Source: Heterodera schachtii
Lineage: Eukaryota; Nematoda; Chromadorea; Rhabditida; Heteroderidae
NCBI GenBank assembly: GCA_023374025.1
Contig: SIJG01000093.1
Coordinates: forward strand, 420,760-484,759
Direction of reading: 5' to 3'
Length of the DNA stretch: 64,000 nt
Numbering within the stretch: position 1 is the first letter of the stretch; each line of letters begins with the position of its first letter. The notes below the pieces were generated by a model. It worked only from the letters and a program-made list of their open reading frames with translations. It was not told the DNA's origin and ran no database searches. Shown here in pieces: positions 47,671-59,055 of the stretch. The position numbers and the translations under genes were made by a program.

Positions 47671-48008
47671 CTAAACAATGGGCAAATTATGAAAAATGTA
47701 AATTTTATAAATAGACAATAGTTAAATAATTAATTGTTGGATTACTAATTAATTTGTTAATTAATTTACATTCGCATCCAAAATTCGGAAATTTTTTGTA
47801 TTTTATGCATTTTTGGTAAGCTTTTTGAGAGAATTTTTTTTAAAAAAAACTTATTAAATATGCAAAATGGAAACAATAAAGCACAAAAACAATAATTGAA
47901 TCGAAATCTTTTTTAGAATTCCAAAAAATGATCCAATTTGAAAAAATAAAATAAAAAAGAATGAGAGAATGGAACAAATGATTCGGATTCGTAATTTATT
48001 ACATGGAA

Positions 48009-49460
48009 TCATTGACATATTTTCTGACCACTCTTTTTCATGCCATTGGCACGGCACGCGCGCCGCAACTCCGTCTCGCCCCCGGGCGCGGAAACGTCGG
48101 CCAGCCAATGCCATTCTTTGCCGGCGGCGTCCACAAAGGTGGAGTTGTCCTGTTGCAGCACACGCTCAATGGTCTCCATAACAGACTCTGCAAAAAAGAG
48201 AAAACCAAATAAAATAAATTAAAAAATATCGGTAATTAATATTTGATCAATCAATGGACCTGTCGATGAACTCTGATCAATCAATTGCGCTTGCATGGGA
48301 AATGCTTCGACAGTGACCGGCGGATGGTTGTGGCCAAGGCTCTGGAAGATGGCCCGTTGTTGGCCCACCCAAATGGCACGGAAACAGCACGAGAGAGAGG
48401 CGCCGTAAAAGGCACAGCCCAACAGAAATTTTTTCTAAAAACAATCGCTTTTTAAATGATTTAATTAGATTCTATAGCGCCAGGAAAATGCATCAGTGAT
48501 ACAGTATTTCTGAAATAAAGTTCTGTAGAATTAAGTATTGTTTACAGGTTATTCGAAATTCAACAATTCAATTTTTTGATAAAAATTTAAAAAATAACCA
48601 AAATTCGTATAAACAAACATACTGTAATTGGATTTTTGTAAATTTGTCAACATATTCACGCTTAAAATTTTAAGTCTTAATACTACCCTCTTATGTTTAA
48701 GAGATTCTGTGCAATGATGCAATCACAAAAAAAAATAATATTTTTAATCAGCTAAAAAATTTATTTGGAGACAAACGTAATAATAGTAAAAAAGCAATTA
48801 TTGTAATTAATGAGCAAATTTGTGTCCAAATTGCCCTTCCTTCCCACCTCCTCATTCTGTTGCTGCTGCTGAAGTGGTTGTGCTCCGTTGCGTTGGAACA
48901 TTTCCTCGGCCGATTCGCCATTTGTTGCGATGTCCACACATTGCCACAGTTCGCCCTGTTCATCGACGTACGTTGGCACAATTTGGGAGTCAGCTGAAGA
49001 GATTAATTTTTGTTTATCACTGTAATTACCCAATTAATTGTCTCTTATTTGATCGAATTTGTTAATTATATGTAATTAGTTAATGATTATTTCGCGTCTT
49101 GTGTTTACCCGTCGCCGGTGCCATGTTCGCTGCCAACGAATTCGGCATGTACTCAGGGTGATTGTTGACAATGTGGTCCGTCAACTGCGCGTCCGTGTCC
49201 ATCTCCCACAACACTTGGCCACACTCCAAACACAGTGCCCCAATTGTGCCGTTGCGGTGACCGACGGACCAAACGACCGACGAGCAGAACGCCCCATTCT
49301 GTTGCTGAAAGTTGGTAAAAATGGAAAAAAAATGTAAATTTTAAATTGAAAATCTAAGCCCCTCCGTTTCAGTACCAAACGGTCATTCTCCGAATAAATT
49401 TGCTGCTCATCGACGGTGAAAAGAGCAGACGGACAGACGAGGGCTTTCTCTATCGAAATT
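48009..49460 (-). CDS. C2H2 + FLYWCH-like zinc-finger protein, gene B
   Basis: Minus-strand exons ~49375-49450 (FTVDEQQIYSENDRL), 49109-49314 (CLECGQVLWEMDTD, C2H2 finger), 48848-48993 (ADSQIVPTYVDEQGELWQC, then Gln-rich), 48260-48434 (FLLGCAFYGASLSCCFRA...GHNHPP, FLYWCH-type) and 48009-48187 (ESVMETIERVLQQDNSTFVD), TGA at 48009. All four joins are GT-AG and in phase. It is an inverted paralogue of gene A: exons 1-2 and the next intron are nearly identical, the remaining exons are not. The ATG exon is not identified. It sits between the 3' half of the sphingomyelinase-like gene and that gene's possible 5' exons. Confidence 0.75.
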
Positions 49461-49680
49461 TAAAAATTAGGATTTTTGTTTGGTTTTTTATGTTGGTGAC
49501 GTAACGGGGAAAATTATTATACGTTACCACTGTGGCGCACCGAAGGATGCGCATTTGTTGGCTCCGGAGCGGGGGGTAAGAGTAATTTTCCAACAAAAAT
49601 TTGCAGTTTATTCAACATCTGTCCAGTGGCTATTGGAAGGAATGGTTGGACTATGCTTAAATTGTATTAAGTATTAGAGG

Positions 49681-49760
49681 GATAATAGAGAGAGAGAGCG
49701 AGAGAGAGAGAGAATAGAGAGAGAAGAGAGAGAGAGGAGAGAGAGGGAGAGAGAGAGACA
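49681..49760. repeat. GA-rich microsatellite
   Basis: About 80 bp of GAGA runs with occasional interruptions (AGAATAGAGAG, GGAGAGAGAGG). Confidence 0.9.
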
Positions 49761-50600
49761 TAGAAATTATATACGTAATATGTAAAAAATATACCTATAA
49801 AAATGACATAAATATGATTAGTTGAGTGCTCAGTTTTCAGCTCAAAAAATCACCGATTAAGCACTGTAAACACCAACAAATTTTACAAAAATAAGCATGA
49901 AAAAAGCAGAAAAAGATAAAATCACCACAAAAAATTGGAAAAAAGCATAAAATTAAGGGATTAAAGGCACAAAAAATTGGAAAAAAGCATAAAATTAAGG
50001 GATTAAAGGCACAAAAAATTGGAAAAAGGCAGCAAAAAAAACGTTTGTTTGTTCCTTGATTCTAAAAAACCACCAAAATAGGTGGTGCTAAAAATGGTAA
50101 TGAGACACAAGTTTAAAAATCAAAATCGAAAGAATTTTTGATAAAATTTTTCATTTCTTAGGGGTATATTTTTCTGAAAATTTTCGGATCGATTCTTAGC
50201 GGTGTATTTTCATTTTTATTGCATTTTTGTTAATAAATTTTTTGAAAATGCTTAAAATATTTTAAAATTCCTCATAATGACAAAACAGCATAAAAAAGCA
50301 CCAAAATGCCAAATCAGCACCAAAACCAAAAAATCGAGAAATCAGCAAAAATTAGCATGAAAAGTTGAGGCCTCAAACCACGCCCCAAGTTAGCAAAAAA
50401 ATTCAGAAATTATTTAAATACAAAAATTGCGAAATTTTTGTATTATCGCCAGCCCTATGAAAATAACGCGCCTTTTTAATTATTATTAAAGTTTTTATAA
50501 ATTTACCCTAAGAGCTCTGAATCCGATACAGTTTGTTGAAGAACAAGTTTGCGAGCAAGCTTAAAATAAACATTTAAATTTTGTATAATTTTTTTTTTAA
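49760..50600. other. No gene; AT-rich with a short tandem duplication
   Basis: At 49934-50030 a unit of about 45 bp containing AAGCATAAAATTAAGGGATT is repeated in tandem. Otherwise it is A/T-rich with many AGCACAAAA/AGCATAAAA words. No coding signal. Confidence 0.55.
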
Positions 50601-50611
50601 ATGATTATAAA

Positions 50612-50975
50612 CAGGGAACGGATTTATATGTTTTACGCGTTTTTTTGCGCATATGCTATCGCATCGAAAGCTCAAAAATAGCAGTTTTACCTGTTTTTCT
50701 TTCAATCAGAGTGAGTTTTTAGCACATAAAAAGCACATTTTGGAGTTTTGGTCGTTTTTGGCACTATTTTGGCGATTTTTTGAGAAATTTTGATTTTTTT
50801 TTACAAAATTTCCTTTAAAAATGAGACTTTTTTAAGAAATTCATTTATTTTATGCAGTTTTTTTTTATTTTTTGGCACATATTTTGGGCTTTTTTGGGGG
50901 TTTTTAGCACATATTTTTGGGGGTTTTTTGGCATACATATTTGGCGGTTTTTAGCACATATAAATCCGTTCCCTG
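50612..50975. mobile_element. 364-bp hAT-like MITE
   Basis: CAGGGAACGGATTTATATG at the left and CATATAAATCCGTTCCCTG at the right, flanked by ATTATAAA / GTTATAAA (8 bp, one mismatch). CAGGG termini with 8-bp duplications fit hAT. The right half has several TTTTGGCACATATTT-like words. Confidence 0.85.
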
Positions 50976-50989
50976 GTTATAAAAGTTAT

Positions 50990-51990
50990 TTTCCATGCTT
51001 ACCAAAAACTAAAATTTAAATATATTACCAAATGGATTATTTCGGCGACAATTTCCTCGTGGAATTCTTCACACAAGGCTGCCGAAAATGACTGTATTTT
51101 TTTGTCCATTTTTTCTCGTCTTTTCGGCGTGTAAACATCAGGAAATTTTTCAAATTTTATTTTTTTTCTTCCTGTTTCTTCTAGTTTCACCTTAATAATG
51201 AAGAATTACTTAAATTAAGACCCAACTCATACTGGTACCCAGACTCGTAGTAGACTCCTAAATCCTATTAATTTTCCCAACTCGTACTGTACAAAAAAAA
51301 GACTTTTTATACTGCTTCGTTGTGTCTGTGCTGGATGCTGGGAACTGCTATCAGTGAACAATGGGTGGACGATGGCTTTATCAAGGCAGACTTCTACCAG
51401 CCATTTGAGCGAGGGAAAGTTCGACGGGGGTAGTTTTTAGAAGCAACGCTGGAGGCTCGAACTCGATTTCCGCAGAGAATGCAGGTCAACAAAGCCCACA
51501 CGTTGATTTTTTCTTTAAGGACTCTTAATCGACATTGACATCCAACAAACTTCTGGTCAGCTCAATTTGTACATTGGTTTTATTCGAATTTCCTTTGACA
51601 GGCCTACAGATTTGATAATCACATCGATTCGAATTTTCACTTCTGTTGATGGATTCATCGAAATTCTTAACAAAATCTCGTAAAAGTTTAAAAATAAAAT
51701 AGACCGAATTGAAATTCAAACGACTGGCGCTAAGCAGAACCTTACAAATATGACATTTTTCTCTTTTTTAATTGTTATTATTTTTAAAGCTTTAAATTGC
51801 CCCTTTTATTTGGCATTTTACAGCCAATATCGACCACAGTAATCGTTTCAAATTTATCATTTGATTTGATTCAGTGGGCCTCCAAGCATTTCATCGAGTT
51901 GCATGCACTTTACAGTTTAAAAAATAAATATAAAGAGTCTGGGTACCAGTACTAGTTGGGCCAATATGGGTTGATGTCATTTATGATTAA
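50990..51990 (-). other. Scattered minus-strand open stretches, unassigned
   Basis: Two open stretches on the minus strand, 50999-51190 (VKLEETGRKKIKFEKF...) and 51525-51719 (FDESINRSENSNRC...), are the only coding hints. Neither has recognised motifs. They lie between the FLYWCH gene B and the exons at 52.0-52.25 kb and could be exons of the same unit. Confidence 0.25.
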
Positions 51991-52013
51991 ATTCCTTAAT
52001 ATAAATGACATCA

Positions 52014-52253
52014 TTTACCAATAAATATATTTGTTTGTCGAGGAGTTTGCAATCATCCTCCGAATATACGATATCACCGTTGAAAATAAGTTCGGAAAGC
52101 GGACCACCTTAAAATAAAATAACAAACAGAATTATTTTTTTAATTACCAAGGGTAAAGTCTATGGCAGCTGAAAGTTGGGCGATGTTGTAACTTTCCGGC
52201 TCGAAGTCGCCCATGGTATTTCCCAGGTTATCTCCATTGGCAACAATGTCCAC
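52014..52253 (-). CDS. Two joined exons, possible 5' half of the phosphodiesterase
   Basis: Minus strand: exon ~52149-52253 (VDIVANGDNLGNTMGDFEPE, SYNIAQLSAAIDFTL) and exon ~52014-52108 (GGPLSELIFNGDIVYSEDD, CKLLDKQIYLL), joined by a GT-AG intron in phase. LSELIFNGDIVYSEDD resembles the GD metal-binding segment of metallophosphoesterases, and GDFE...SAI recalls the preceding segment in acid-sphingomyelinase-like enzymes. If right, the gene at 46.4-47.7 kb spans nearly 6 kb with the FLYWCH gene B nested in an intron. The similarity is short and the assignment is inference. Confidence 0.35.
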
Positions 52254-52434
52254 CTAAAATTTCATTCCACAGAATTATTTCGGCACGGTCGCTTCGGCGC
52301 AGTCGGTTTCGGCGCAAGAGTCGTTTCGGCGCCGCTGTCTCGGCGAAAAAAAAGCAGAGACGCAAAAATCAAGGAGAAAAACCTGTAGCAGGTACTCCAA
52401 AATATTTGGTTTTGTTTTGTTTAACTTTGGTTTA

Positions 52435-54905
52435 TGTTGTGCCGGCCGAGGGCAAAAATAATTACCAAATTAATTGAAGACAAAATAAATAAATAACAAG
52501 GTGAGCAAAGGGAGAATATCGATTGGGGATGTGCATCAAATAAATGAAGTGAAATACAAGTGACAAGAATGGGTCAAAGGGCGGACTATTTATGGGGAGG
52601 AAAGAGGAGAGAGATAACAAAGGCGAGGGAGACATACAAATAAATAATTGGGGCGGCTACATGAGTCCCATCCCTAACATCTCCCCCCTTAAAAAGGAAT
52701 TTTCCTCGACACGTCCGTCTGACACGTCCATTCTTTTTCTCCCGACACGTCCGTTCGACACGTAATTTCTTCTTCGGCATTCAAACTTTGCCATTGGAGT
52801 TTGCGTGGCGATCGCTTCCGGTTTGCGATAAGCAGTCCAAAAATCCGGGTCCTTCATACTTGGACGGTGAATACTCCTCCAAATTGTTCGCTTGGTATCG
52901 TCCAGTGTATCCATCTTTGAAGTGGACGTCGTACATCATTCCCTTTCGGCTAATGACGTAACCAATTTGCATCGGTTGTGATCCTCCAATTGTGATCACT
53001 TTCGCTCCGTCAGCGAAATGTTTCGTTGGACTTCGCCCTTCATTCTTTTGGGCTTTCTTTGATTTTGACACATTCTCTTCCTGCTGCATAAGTTTCAAAT
53101 TTTTCTTAAATTCATCCAAAAGTCCAAATTTTTCCATCATGTCCGTTCCAAACAAATTTTTGGATCCCTTCTCAGAGACAAAAAAATATCCTTTCTTGAT
53201 TTACACTCCAAAAGAGAATTGTGCAAATCTTTTTCCCAAAAATCGGCGCGTGGACCCGTCGTGAAGGATGGCCCTTTCCTTGCAAAGGCCCAAATTCGGA
53301 CTTCCAATTTGTCGGTGGGATTCTTGGCACAAAACTGTGACTTCGGTCCCCATGTCCATCACGAACTCCACGTCCTTTCCGTTCACTTCAATCGGCGATT
53401 CCATCAATTGCTTCGGCTGCGTCCCATTTTCCAGCATTAATGCGCCAATTTCGGCATGATGTCTTCAAATGGTTGCATTTCTTCGGAAAATGGCTCACTC
53501 CGCAACGCCAGCATTTGCGTTGTGACGAATTTCCATACGCAGAAGCACTCTTGACTGAAGAACTGCTTGAGGAGCCTTCCCTTTTCTTCTGAAATGGTTT
53601 CCGATTACTGCCAAAACATTGGAATATGACGGGCGCTCAATGGCCTTAGCCTCAGAAATTGTTGACAAGAACATTTGCAAATCGCTAACGACATTGTCAT
53701 ACTTTGCTTTGGCGCCTTCTGCAGTCAACTTTCCCAAAATTCGCTTCCTAAGTTCGGCGTCATTCGGCGATTCCAGAGCAATGAGAAGCATTAAGCAGTT
53801 GAACTGCTCTTCGTTCAGCTTCTTAAATTCGAAATCGCGAAGCAGTCGCTTATGGCGATTGACGAAAGCACGGATCTTCATCGTTCTGCTTCGATGTCCC
53901 TCAAACATTCGGATCGGTCAATCCAAACCGATTGGGGCTTGGCAAACAAACACTTAAGTTGTGCCGGTGTCTCCGAAAAGTCGAATTCGGTCGGCTTCTT
54001 CGGCAGACAAAATTTGCTGTATTCGTTGTATGCTCCCTCGCTCAATTTCGTCAGCATCAGCTTCACTTTCAGTTGGTCTTGGATGTTTGGCGAAGAACAA
54101 TCGAGGGCCAACACAAAACGGTCGATCCAATTTTCGATGTTCTTCCCAGATTGATCATCAAGATCAGAACATTCCACATTTGAAAGCGCTGGAAGTTGGG
54201 CTGTTTGAGTAGGCGCGACATTCGTCTGTTGAGCGTTCAGCAATTGTTCGACTAGCTTTTGCTGTTTGGCCAGCAATTTCGTCAATTCCTCAATTGTCGG
54301 ATTTGCTGCCATTTTTGTCGTTCTCCATTCTTTTATTTGCAGCGCCTAGATACAAATTGAGTGGGTGCGCGTGGATGAACTGATTAAATGTCGCCTGGAC
54401 AATAAACAATAGCGCTGCTACCTCTACTGAAAGCTAAAAGCTAGTCAGTAGGGATGACAAACAATTGGTTAAGTCAAATGCCGACTGGCTGAAGCTCGCT
54501 CCGATGGTTTGGAAAAAAATTTTTGTTGGTGCTAAAAGCAATCCAACAATTCCAAAACAGATGCTTTTGCATAAATTAAATTTGTCAACAATATTCATAA
54601 AGCACGCAGTATTGCTTCAAATTGCAATATAAAAAAAACTGCTGCACGGGCGTCGCCAATTGTTGTGGCGGTCGAGGGCAAAAATAATTACCAAATTAAT
54701 TGAAGACAAATAAATAAATAACAAGGGGAGCAAAGGGAGAATATCGATTGGGGATGTGCATCAAATAAATGAAGTGAAATACAAGTGACAAGAATGGGTC
54801 AAAGGGCGGACTATTTATGGGGAGGAAAGAGGAGAGAGATAACAAAGGCGAGGGAGACATACAAATAAATAATTGGGGCGGCTACATGAGTCCCATCCCT
54901 ATTCA
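52435..54905 (-). mobile_element. Short LTR retroelement, minus orientation, no polymerase
   Basis: Two near-identical repeats of about 240 bp, 52435-52679 (TGTTGTGCCGG...TCCCTAACA) and 54661-~54905, differing mainly at the ends. Beside the left LTR is a purine tract on the minus strand (complement of CTCCCCCCTT). Beside the right LTR the minus strand reads ATTGGCGACGCCCGTGCAG, a possible primer-binding site. The 1.98-kb interior encodes only gag-like and protease-like pieces; no reverse transcriptase, RNase H or integrase was seen. Near-identical LTRs imply fairly recent insertion. Target duplication not evident. Confidence 0.85.
52781..54312 (-). pseudogene. Retroelement gag and degenerate aspartic protease
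   Basis: Minus-strand order: 53878-54312 (MAANPTIEELTKLLAKQQKL..., then IENWIDRFVLALDCSSPNI, a gag core), 53495-53908 in another frame (FVNRHKRLLRDFEFKKLNEE...), a Cys/His stretch CWRCGVSHFPKKC (zinc-knuckle-like, ~53470-53510), then 53201-53437 (VEFVMDMGTEVTVLCQES) and 52781-53155. The protease site reads D-M-G rather than D-T/S-G. Several frame changes separate the blocks, so the polyprotein is broken. It depends on other elements for reverse transcription if it still moves. Confidence 0.75.
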
Positions 54906-55062
54906 TGATTATTATTTTGGTTTGGCGCCGAAACGACACTGCGCCGAAACTGTTACGCTGAAACTGTTGCGCTGAAACGGCCGCGCCGAAACGATACAGG
55001 CTCATTATTTTATATAAATAATTAATTAAATAATAATAATTAACTAAAATTATAATATATAT

Positions 55063-55488
55063 TTAAATAATATATATAAAGAAATGTCCGTCCATCCTTA
55101 CGCTGATGAACCGCACTGCGTCGGTGTTCGTAAGCAGTGCGGCAGCGTGCCCGGCTTCATGCCGGGCAATTTCTAGCAGTTCGCCATCTTCAACTGCCCT
55201 CTTTCGACGCTGCTTCTTCAGACATGTGCAGTTCACAATGCTTTTCAGCCTTTCCGCATGGCTCATCCCCACGCGCTCATCGATGCCTTCCGGGTTTTTG
55301 TTCAGTCGCCGTCGCATGCGAATCGCACGGCCCACGCCCACGGGCGTGGGCAGTGCAAATTGTTGTGAGTCCGCTTCCTGGACAGTAGTTTGGCAGTCCA
55401 CGCTGACCACGGGGTGGTCCGAAAGCAGCGGTGGCACTTCGTCCGACGGATGGACAAACTTTGAATTATAATTTGGATTTTTTGCCAT
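55063..55488 (-). CDS. HEAGH-containing protein fragment (peptidase M41-like?)
   Basis: Minus-strand frame from 55488: basic and acidic stretches (KNPEGIDERVGMSHAERLKS, CTCLKKQRRKRAVEDGELLE) leading to IARHEAGHAAALLTNTDAVR. HEAGHA is the zinc motif of FtsH/M41 peptidases; the rest is not convincingly that family. GC-rich coding character, but no bounded gene is visible: the 3' side falls into AT repeats. About 110 bp (CCACGCTGACCACGGGGTGG...) recur at 57.32-57.44 kb, so this may be a remnant. Confidence 0.35.
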   Translation of the reverse strand: MAKNPNYNSKFVHPSDEVPPLLSDHPVVSVDCQTTVQEADSQQFALPTPVGVGRAIRMRRRLNKNPEGIDERVGMSHAERLKSIVNCTCLKKQRRKRAVEDGELLEIARHEAGHAAALLTNTDAVRFISVRMDGHFFIYII

Positions 55489-55514
55489 TTACCATATTTA
55501 CGGTATTTGAACCG

Positions 55515-57045
55515 TGGTGCGACATTTGAGGAATTGACATTTGAGGACCCGAAATTTGAGGACCCGACATTTGAGGATCCCGACATTTGAGGACATAGAT
55601 ATTTTCAAAAAAAATGTAAGAAAAATCCTGGAGTATGTACAAAAAACCCCAAATATGTAAATAAAATTTTTCAAATGATTATTTTATGGAAAAAATTCCG
55701 TATAAAGGATGAAATAAGCACAAAATGCCATAAAAATGACTTAAATAGGCTTATAATCACTAGGGATCATTTATTTATGTAAGAAAAATCGCGAAATATG
55801 TAAATAAAATATGTATAAAAAACACTGAAATATGTATGAAATATGTATAAAAATCCAGAAATATGTAGTAAAATATGTAAATAAAAATTTTTAAATGATG
55901 TTTTTTGGGAAAAAATTCATTCTAAAGGGTGAAACAGGCACAAATTGCCATAAAAATGACCTAAATAAGCTTAGAATTATCTTTTAATAATTTAAAAATT
56001 AATTTATTTATATCCCATTTTTGAAAAAAAAAAACTATTTTTGGGGCACATTGTCAAAAAAAATTTTTACTTTTCGCAAAAAATTTCTATAAATTCTCAA
56101 AATTTTTGAAAAAAATTGCGAAATTTTGGATATTTTTGGGGGTATTTCATAAAAAAATTCCCTAAAAATTCACAAAAAATGCAAAATATGTACAAAAAAA
56201 ATGTGAAAAAGTCCAAAATATGTATAAAAATATGTACATATGTAATATGTAGAAAAATCGGAAAATATGTAAAAATATGTAAATAAAAGTCCCAACTTTT
56301 GTTCGCAAACACAAAAAAGAAAGTGTTTTTCCTACTAATTAGAGCATGGAGAATCCAGGAAAAAAACATGTATTTACATAAAAAAATGATCCCTAATAAT
56401 CACCTTTTAGTATTTTAAAATTTACTTTTTGGTATTTTTCAGGTGTACATTTTCAAAATATGTAAAAAATGAAGAAATGTACAAAAATATTTTCCGAAAT
56501 GTTTGCTTTATTTTTAGGATTTTCCAAAAATTCCCTAAAAATCTTCAAAATATGTTAAAAATGAAAATATATATGAAAAAGCCAAAATATGTACAAATAT
56601 GTAAGAAAATCCCTAAATATGTAAATATGTATAAAACGCAAACACAAAAAAGAAAATGTTTTTCTTACTATTTAGAGCATGGAGAAGCCAGGCTAAAATA
56701 TGTATTCACTGTCGTGTGTGTTTTTCCGTTCTCGAATTTTATCCCCTGACTTGGGTCCAACTCATACTGCCACAGCTTATCAGCTGCAATTCGCTCTTGT
56801 CTCTTCAGAACAGTGATGAGTCCAATAATGAAAAGTATAGCTTGATTAATTCATCGGGGATATCCTCAAATGTCGGGTCCTCAAAAGTCGTGTGCTCAAA
56901 TTTCGGGATCCTCAAAAGTCGTGTCCTCAAACGTCGTGTCCTCAAATGTCGGGATCCTCAAATGTCGGCTCCTCAAATGTCGAGATCCTCAAATGTCGGG
57001 TCCTCAAATGTCGGGTCCTCAAATGTCAAGTCCTCAAATGGTAGC
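55515..57045. mobile_element. Foldback with iterated GACATTTGAGGA arms
   Basis: Left arm 55528-55597 has CCCGACATTTGAGGA-type units (period about 14); right arm 56866-57040 has about twelve inverted units (TCCTCAAATGTCGGG). The 1.27-kb interior is extremely AT-rich with dozens of AAATATGTA(A/T)A words and duplicated blocks (GAGCATGGAGAA...). A direct repeat of about 120 bp (55.39-55.51 and 57.32-57.44 kb) lies on either side. Confidence 0.85.
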
Positions 57046-57319
57046 CATTTGAACCACCCCCTGAATCAGAACCCCCCTTTTGAGGAGGATTGAAAAAATG
57101 AACCCCCGAGGGTTCGAATACCGTATTCAATAAATCCTTATTAGGGATATATATGGATTTATTGTGGAAAATCCCAGAAATATGGGTTTACTAAAGACCT
57201 TTACCAAATCATAGATTTAACGGAAAATGCCTATTTTTAAGCCTCTTGTTCCAAATTTAGCATTTTTGATATTTGGATAGCACAAAAATGGTTGTGTTTC
57301 CTTTTGGTAACCGGACAAT

Positions 57320-57440
57320 TGAATCCACGCTGACCACGGGGTGGTCCGAAAGCAGCGGTGGCACTTCGTCCGACGGATAGAAAAACTTTGGAAAATAATT
57401 TTCAATTTTTTGGCATTTACCGTATTTACGGTGTTTGAAC
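57320..57440 (-). pseudogene. Fragment copy of the 55.4-kb coding stretch
   Basis: CCACGCTGACCACGGGGTGG through CACTTCGTCCGACGGAT and the following ATTTACCGTATTTACGGT match 55397-55515. The reading frame does not extend beyond it, and a poly-C run follows. Confidence 0.7.
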
Positions 57441-57513
57441 CCCCCCCCCCCCCCTGAATTATAGAACCCCCCCTTTCGAGCGTGGTAATATCGTAATAAC
57501 GCTAAATTATTGG

Positions 57514-58809
57514 CTAATTACTGTCTCTAATTTGGTCTACCCATGCATGCATTTCGCATCCGCAGTCCCTGTACACGTGCAGTTGCATTTTGGCCTGGTT
57601 GTTCATCGGCAACACGTCCAGCCCGAGCATCCAAAGGCCCGTGTAATTACGCAATTTCGCATCGCTTTTGATTTTGTTGGACAAAAACGCCTTCCGAATG
57701 GCTTCATCTTTTGAGAATTTTATTTCTCTTCCTTAATTTCACACTTCAATCTATATATTTTATTTCAATTCTTTCACCAGTTTCGTCCGTTACTTTTGTC
57801 ATCAATTTTCTCGCATTTCCAAATTCAATGTTAAAACTTTGCACGTCGCTCAGATTGTACCTGGAAAATATTTAAAATTAAAGTGTTTTTCTTTCCAATT
57901 TCATTCCATTTTATTTTACTTTTCTTTTGAAATTGACAATTCGATCATTATGCCGCCAAATTCTTTCGGCGCGCTCACGCGGACGCCGTGCCAAAGACTT
58001 GCGATTTGGTTTTTGTTTTTGTCGAACTTTTTCTGATATTCCAAACACTCTTCAGCCACTTTGCTCTAAATGATTGCGAATTAGTTGATTAATCATTTCA
58101 TAATTTACTGCTGGGTTTATAATAAATCCTCCCACTTTTTCTCTCAATTTTAGTGCCAATTTACTCGGCCATAAAATGAACTTTATGGCCCTGGGAAATC
58201 ATCAAACCAAAGATCACAGAAAACCATCATTAAAATTAAAAAATGGCAATTAACAAATTTCAATTATAATGGCAAAAAATTAATTTTATTTTATTAAATA
58301 TAATTTTAATTTATTTTCGCATTATCAATGTTCGTAACCCGCATTTGATTAGTGATTACTTACTTCCTGGTGATTCGGCACTTGAAATTGAGTCTCAGGA
58401 CTAATGCCATAGGTCCAATTTGCTCCGCTTGGGTCCAAACTTCCGGGGTAACAAATTAAAAAGCTAAAATATAACCGGATTTTCAACCGTTAATTTTAAG
58501 CATTTTAATACTGACCCATTTTCGCATTTCCCGGTAAGTTGAAACCGGAGGGCAAACGATTTGTGCCGTAAGTGCGCCGTGTCCCAGCGCGTGCTTTGGT
58601 CCAATGCCACGTACTCGGTCTCGAAATGCGCCTCCCACGAACGCTCGTCGCAGAGATAAAGCCTCAAATTTGATGCAAATTATAATTTTAACAATTTTTT
58701 TTTCTCAAAATGCTTACGGCCCGGAATTTGAAGAATCAGGGAAATCATCCGCCAACAGAACAACAGACAATGGCAAAAGAAGAAAAGTGAGATGAATAAT
58801 TACTCGCAT
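57514..58809 (-). CDS. Secreted protein of unknown family, seven exons
   Basis: MRVIIHLTFLLLPLSVVLLA is a signal peptide, so the ATG at 58809 is secure. Minus-strand exons: 58718-58809, ~58520-58662 (LYLCDERSWEAHFETEYVAL), ~58374-58465 (FLICYPGSLDPSGANWTYGI), ~58164-58192, ~57920-58066 (VAEECLEYQKKFDKNKNQIA), ~57766-57860 (YNLSDVQSFNIEFGNARKLM) and 57514-57705 (YTGLWMLGLDVLPMNNQAKM, CGCEMHAWVDQ), TAG at 57514. About 265 residues, six or so cysteines and N-glycosylation sites (NWT, NYT, NLS). No family recognised; in a parasitic nematode a secreted orphan could be an effector, but nothing here shows that. The fourth intron needs one extra G to hold frame. Confidence 0.7.
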
Positions 58810-59055
58810 TTGTAACTTAATTAAGAAAAAAGGAATTAATAAAATCTATTAAGAAGAAGCAAAAAATAAGAGGAATATGAATGCCGGCGGAAAAAATAAA
58901 AAGAAGCTATGCCCTTCTCCGCCGAGTGTTTTCCGCTTCACTATAGTATTGGGGCGGCCCTTTTTATTTTAGCGGAGCGGAATGGGTGGTCCTTCCTACC
59001 GCCACCCCTCCCCCCCCCCCCCCCCCCTCCGCTCCCGAATGCTTTATCTTCTCAA

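Larger units (their letters stand above)
52270..54998. mobile_element. Foldback with iterated TTTCGGCGC arms, split by an LTR element
   Basis: The left arm 52275-52345 carries five TTTCGGCGC/TTCGGCAC words about 14-15 bp apart; the right arm 54928-54995 carries the inverted word GCGCCGAAAC about five times. The LTR retroelement (52435-54905) lies between them, so it inserted into the foldback or the arms flank it by chance; the former is simpler. Confidence 0.65.

Noticed and set aside
49480..49677. 65-codon ORF with YHCGAPKDAHLLAPERGV
   Set aside because: Looked like a zinc-finger fragment but lacks a full motif and any splice context, and no duplicate was found at the gene A locus.
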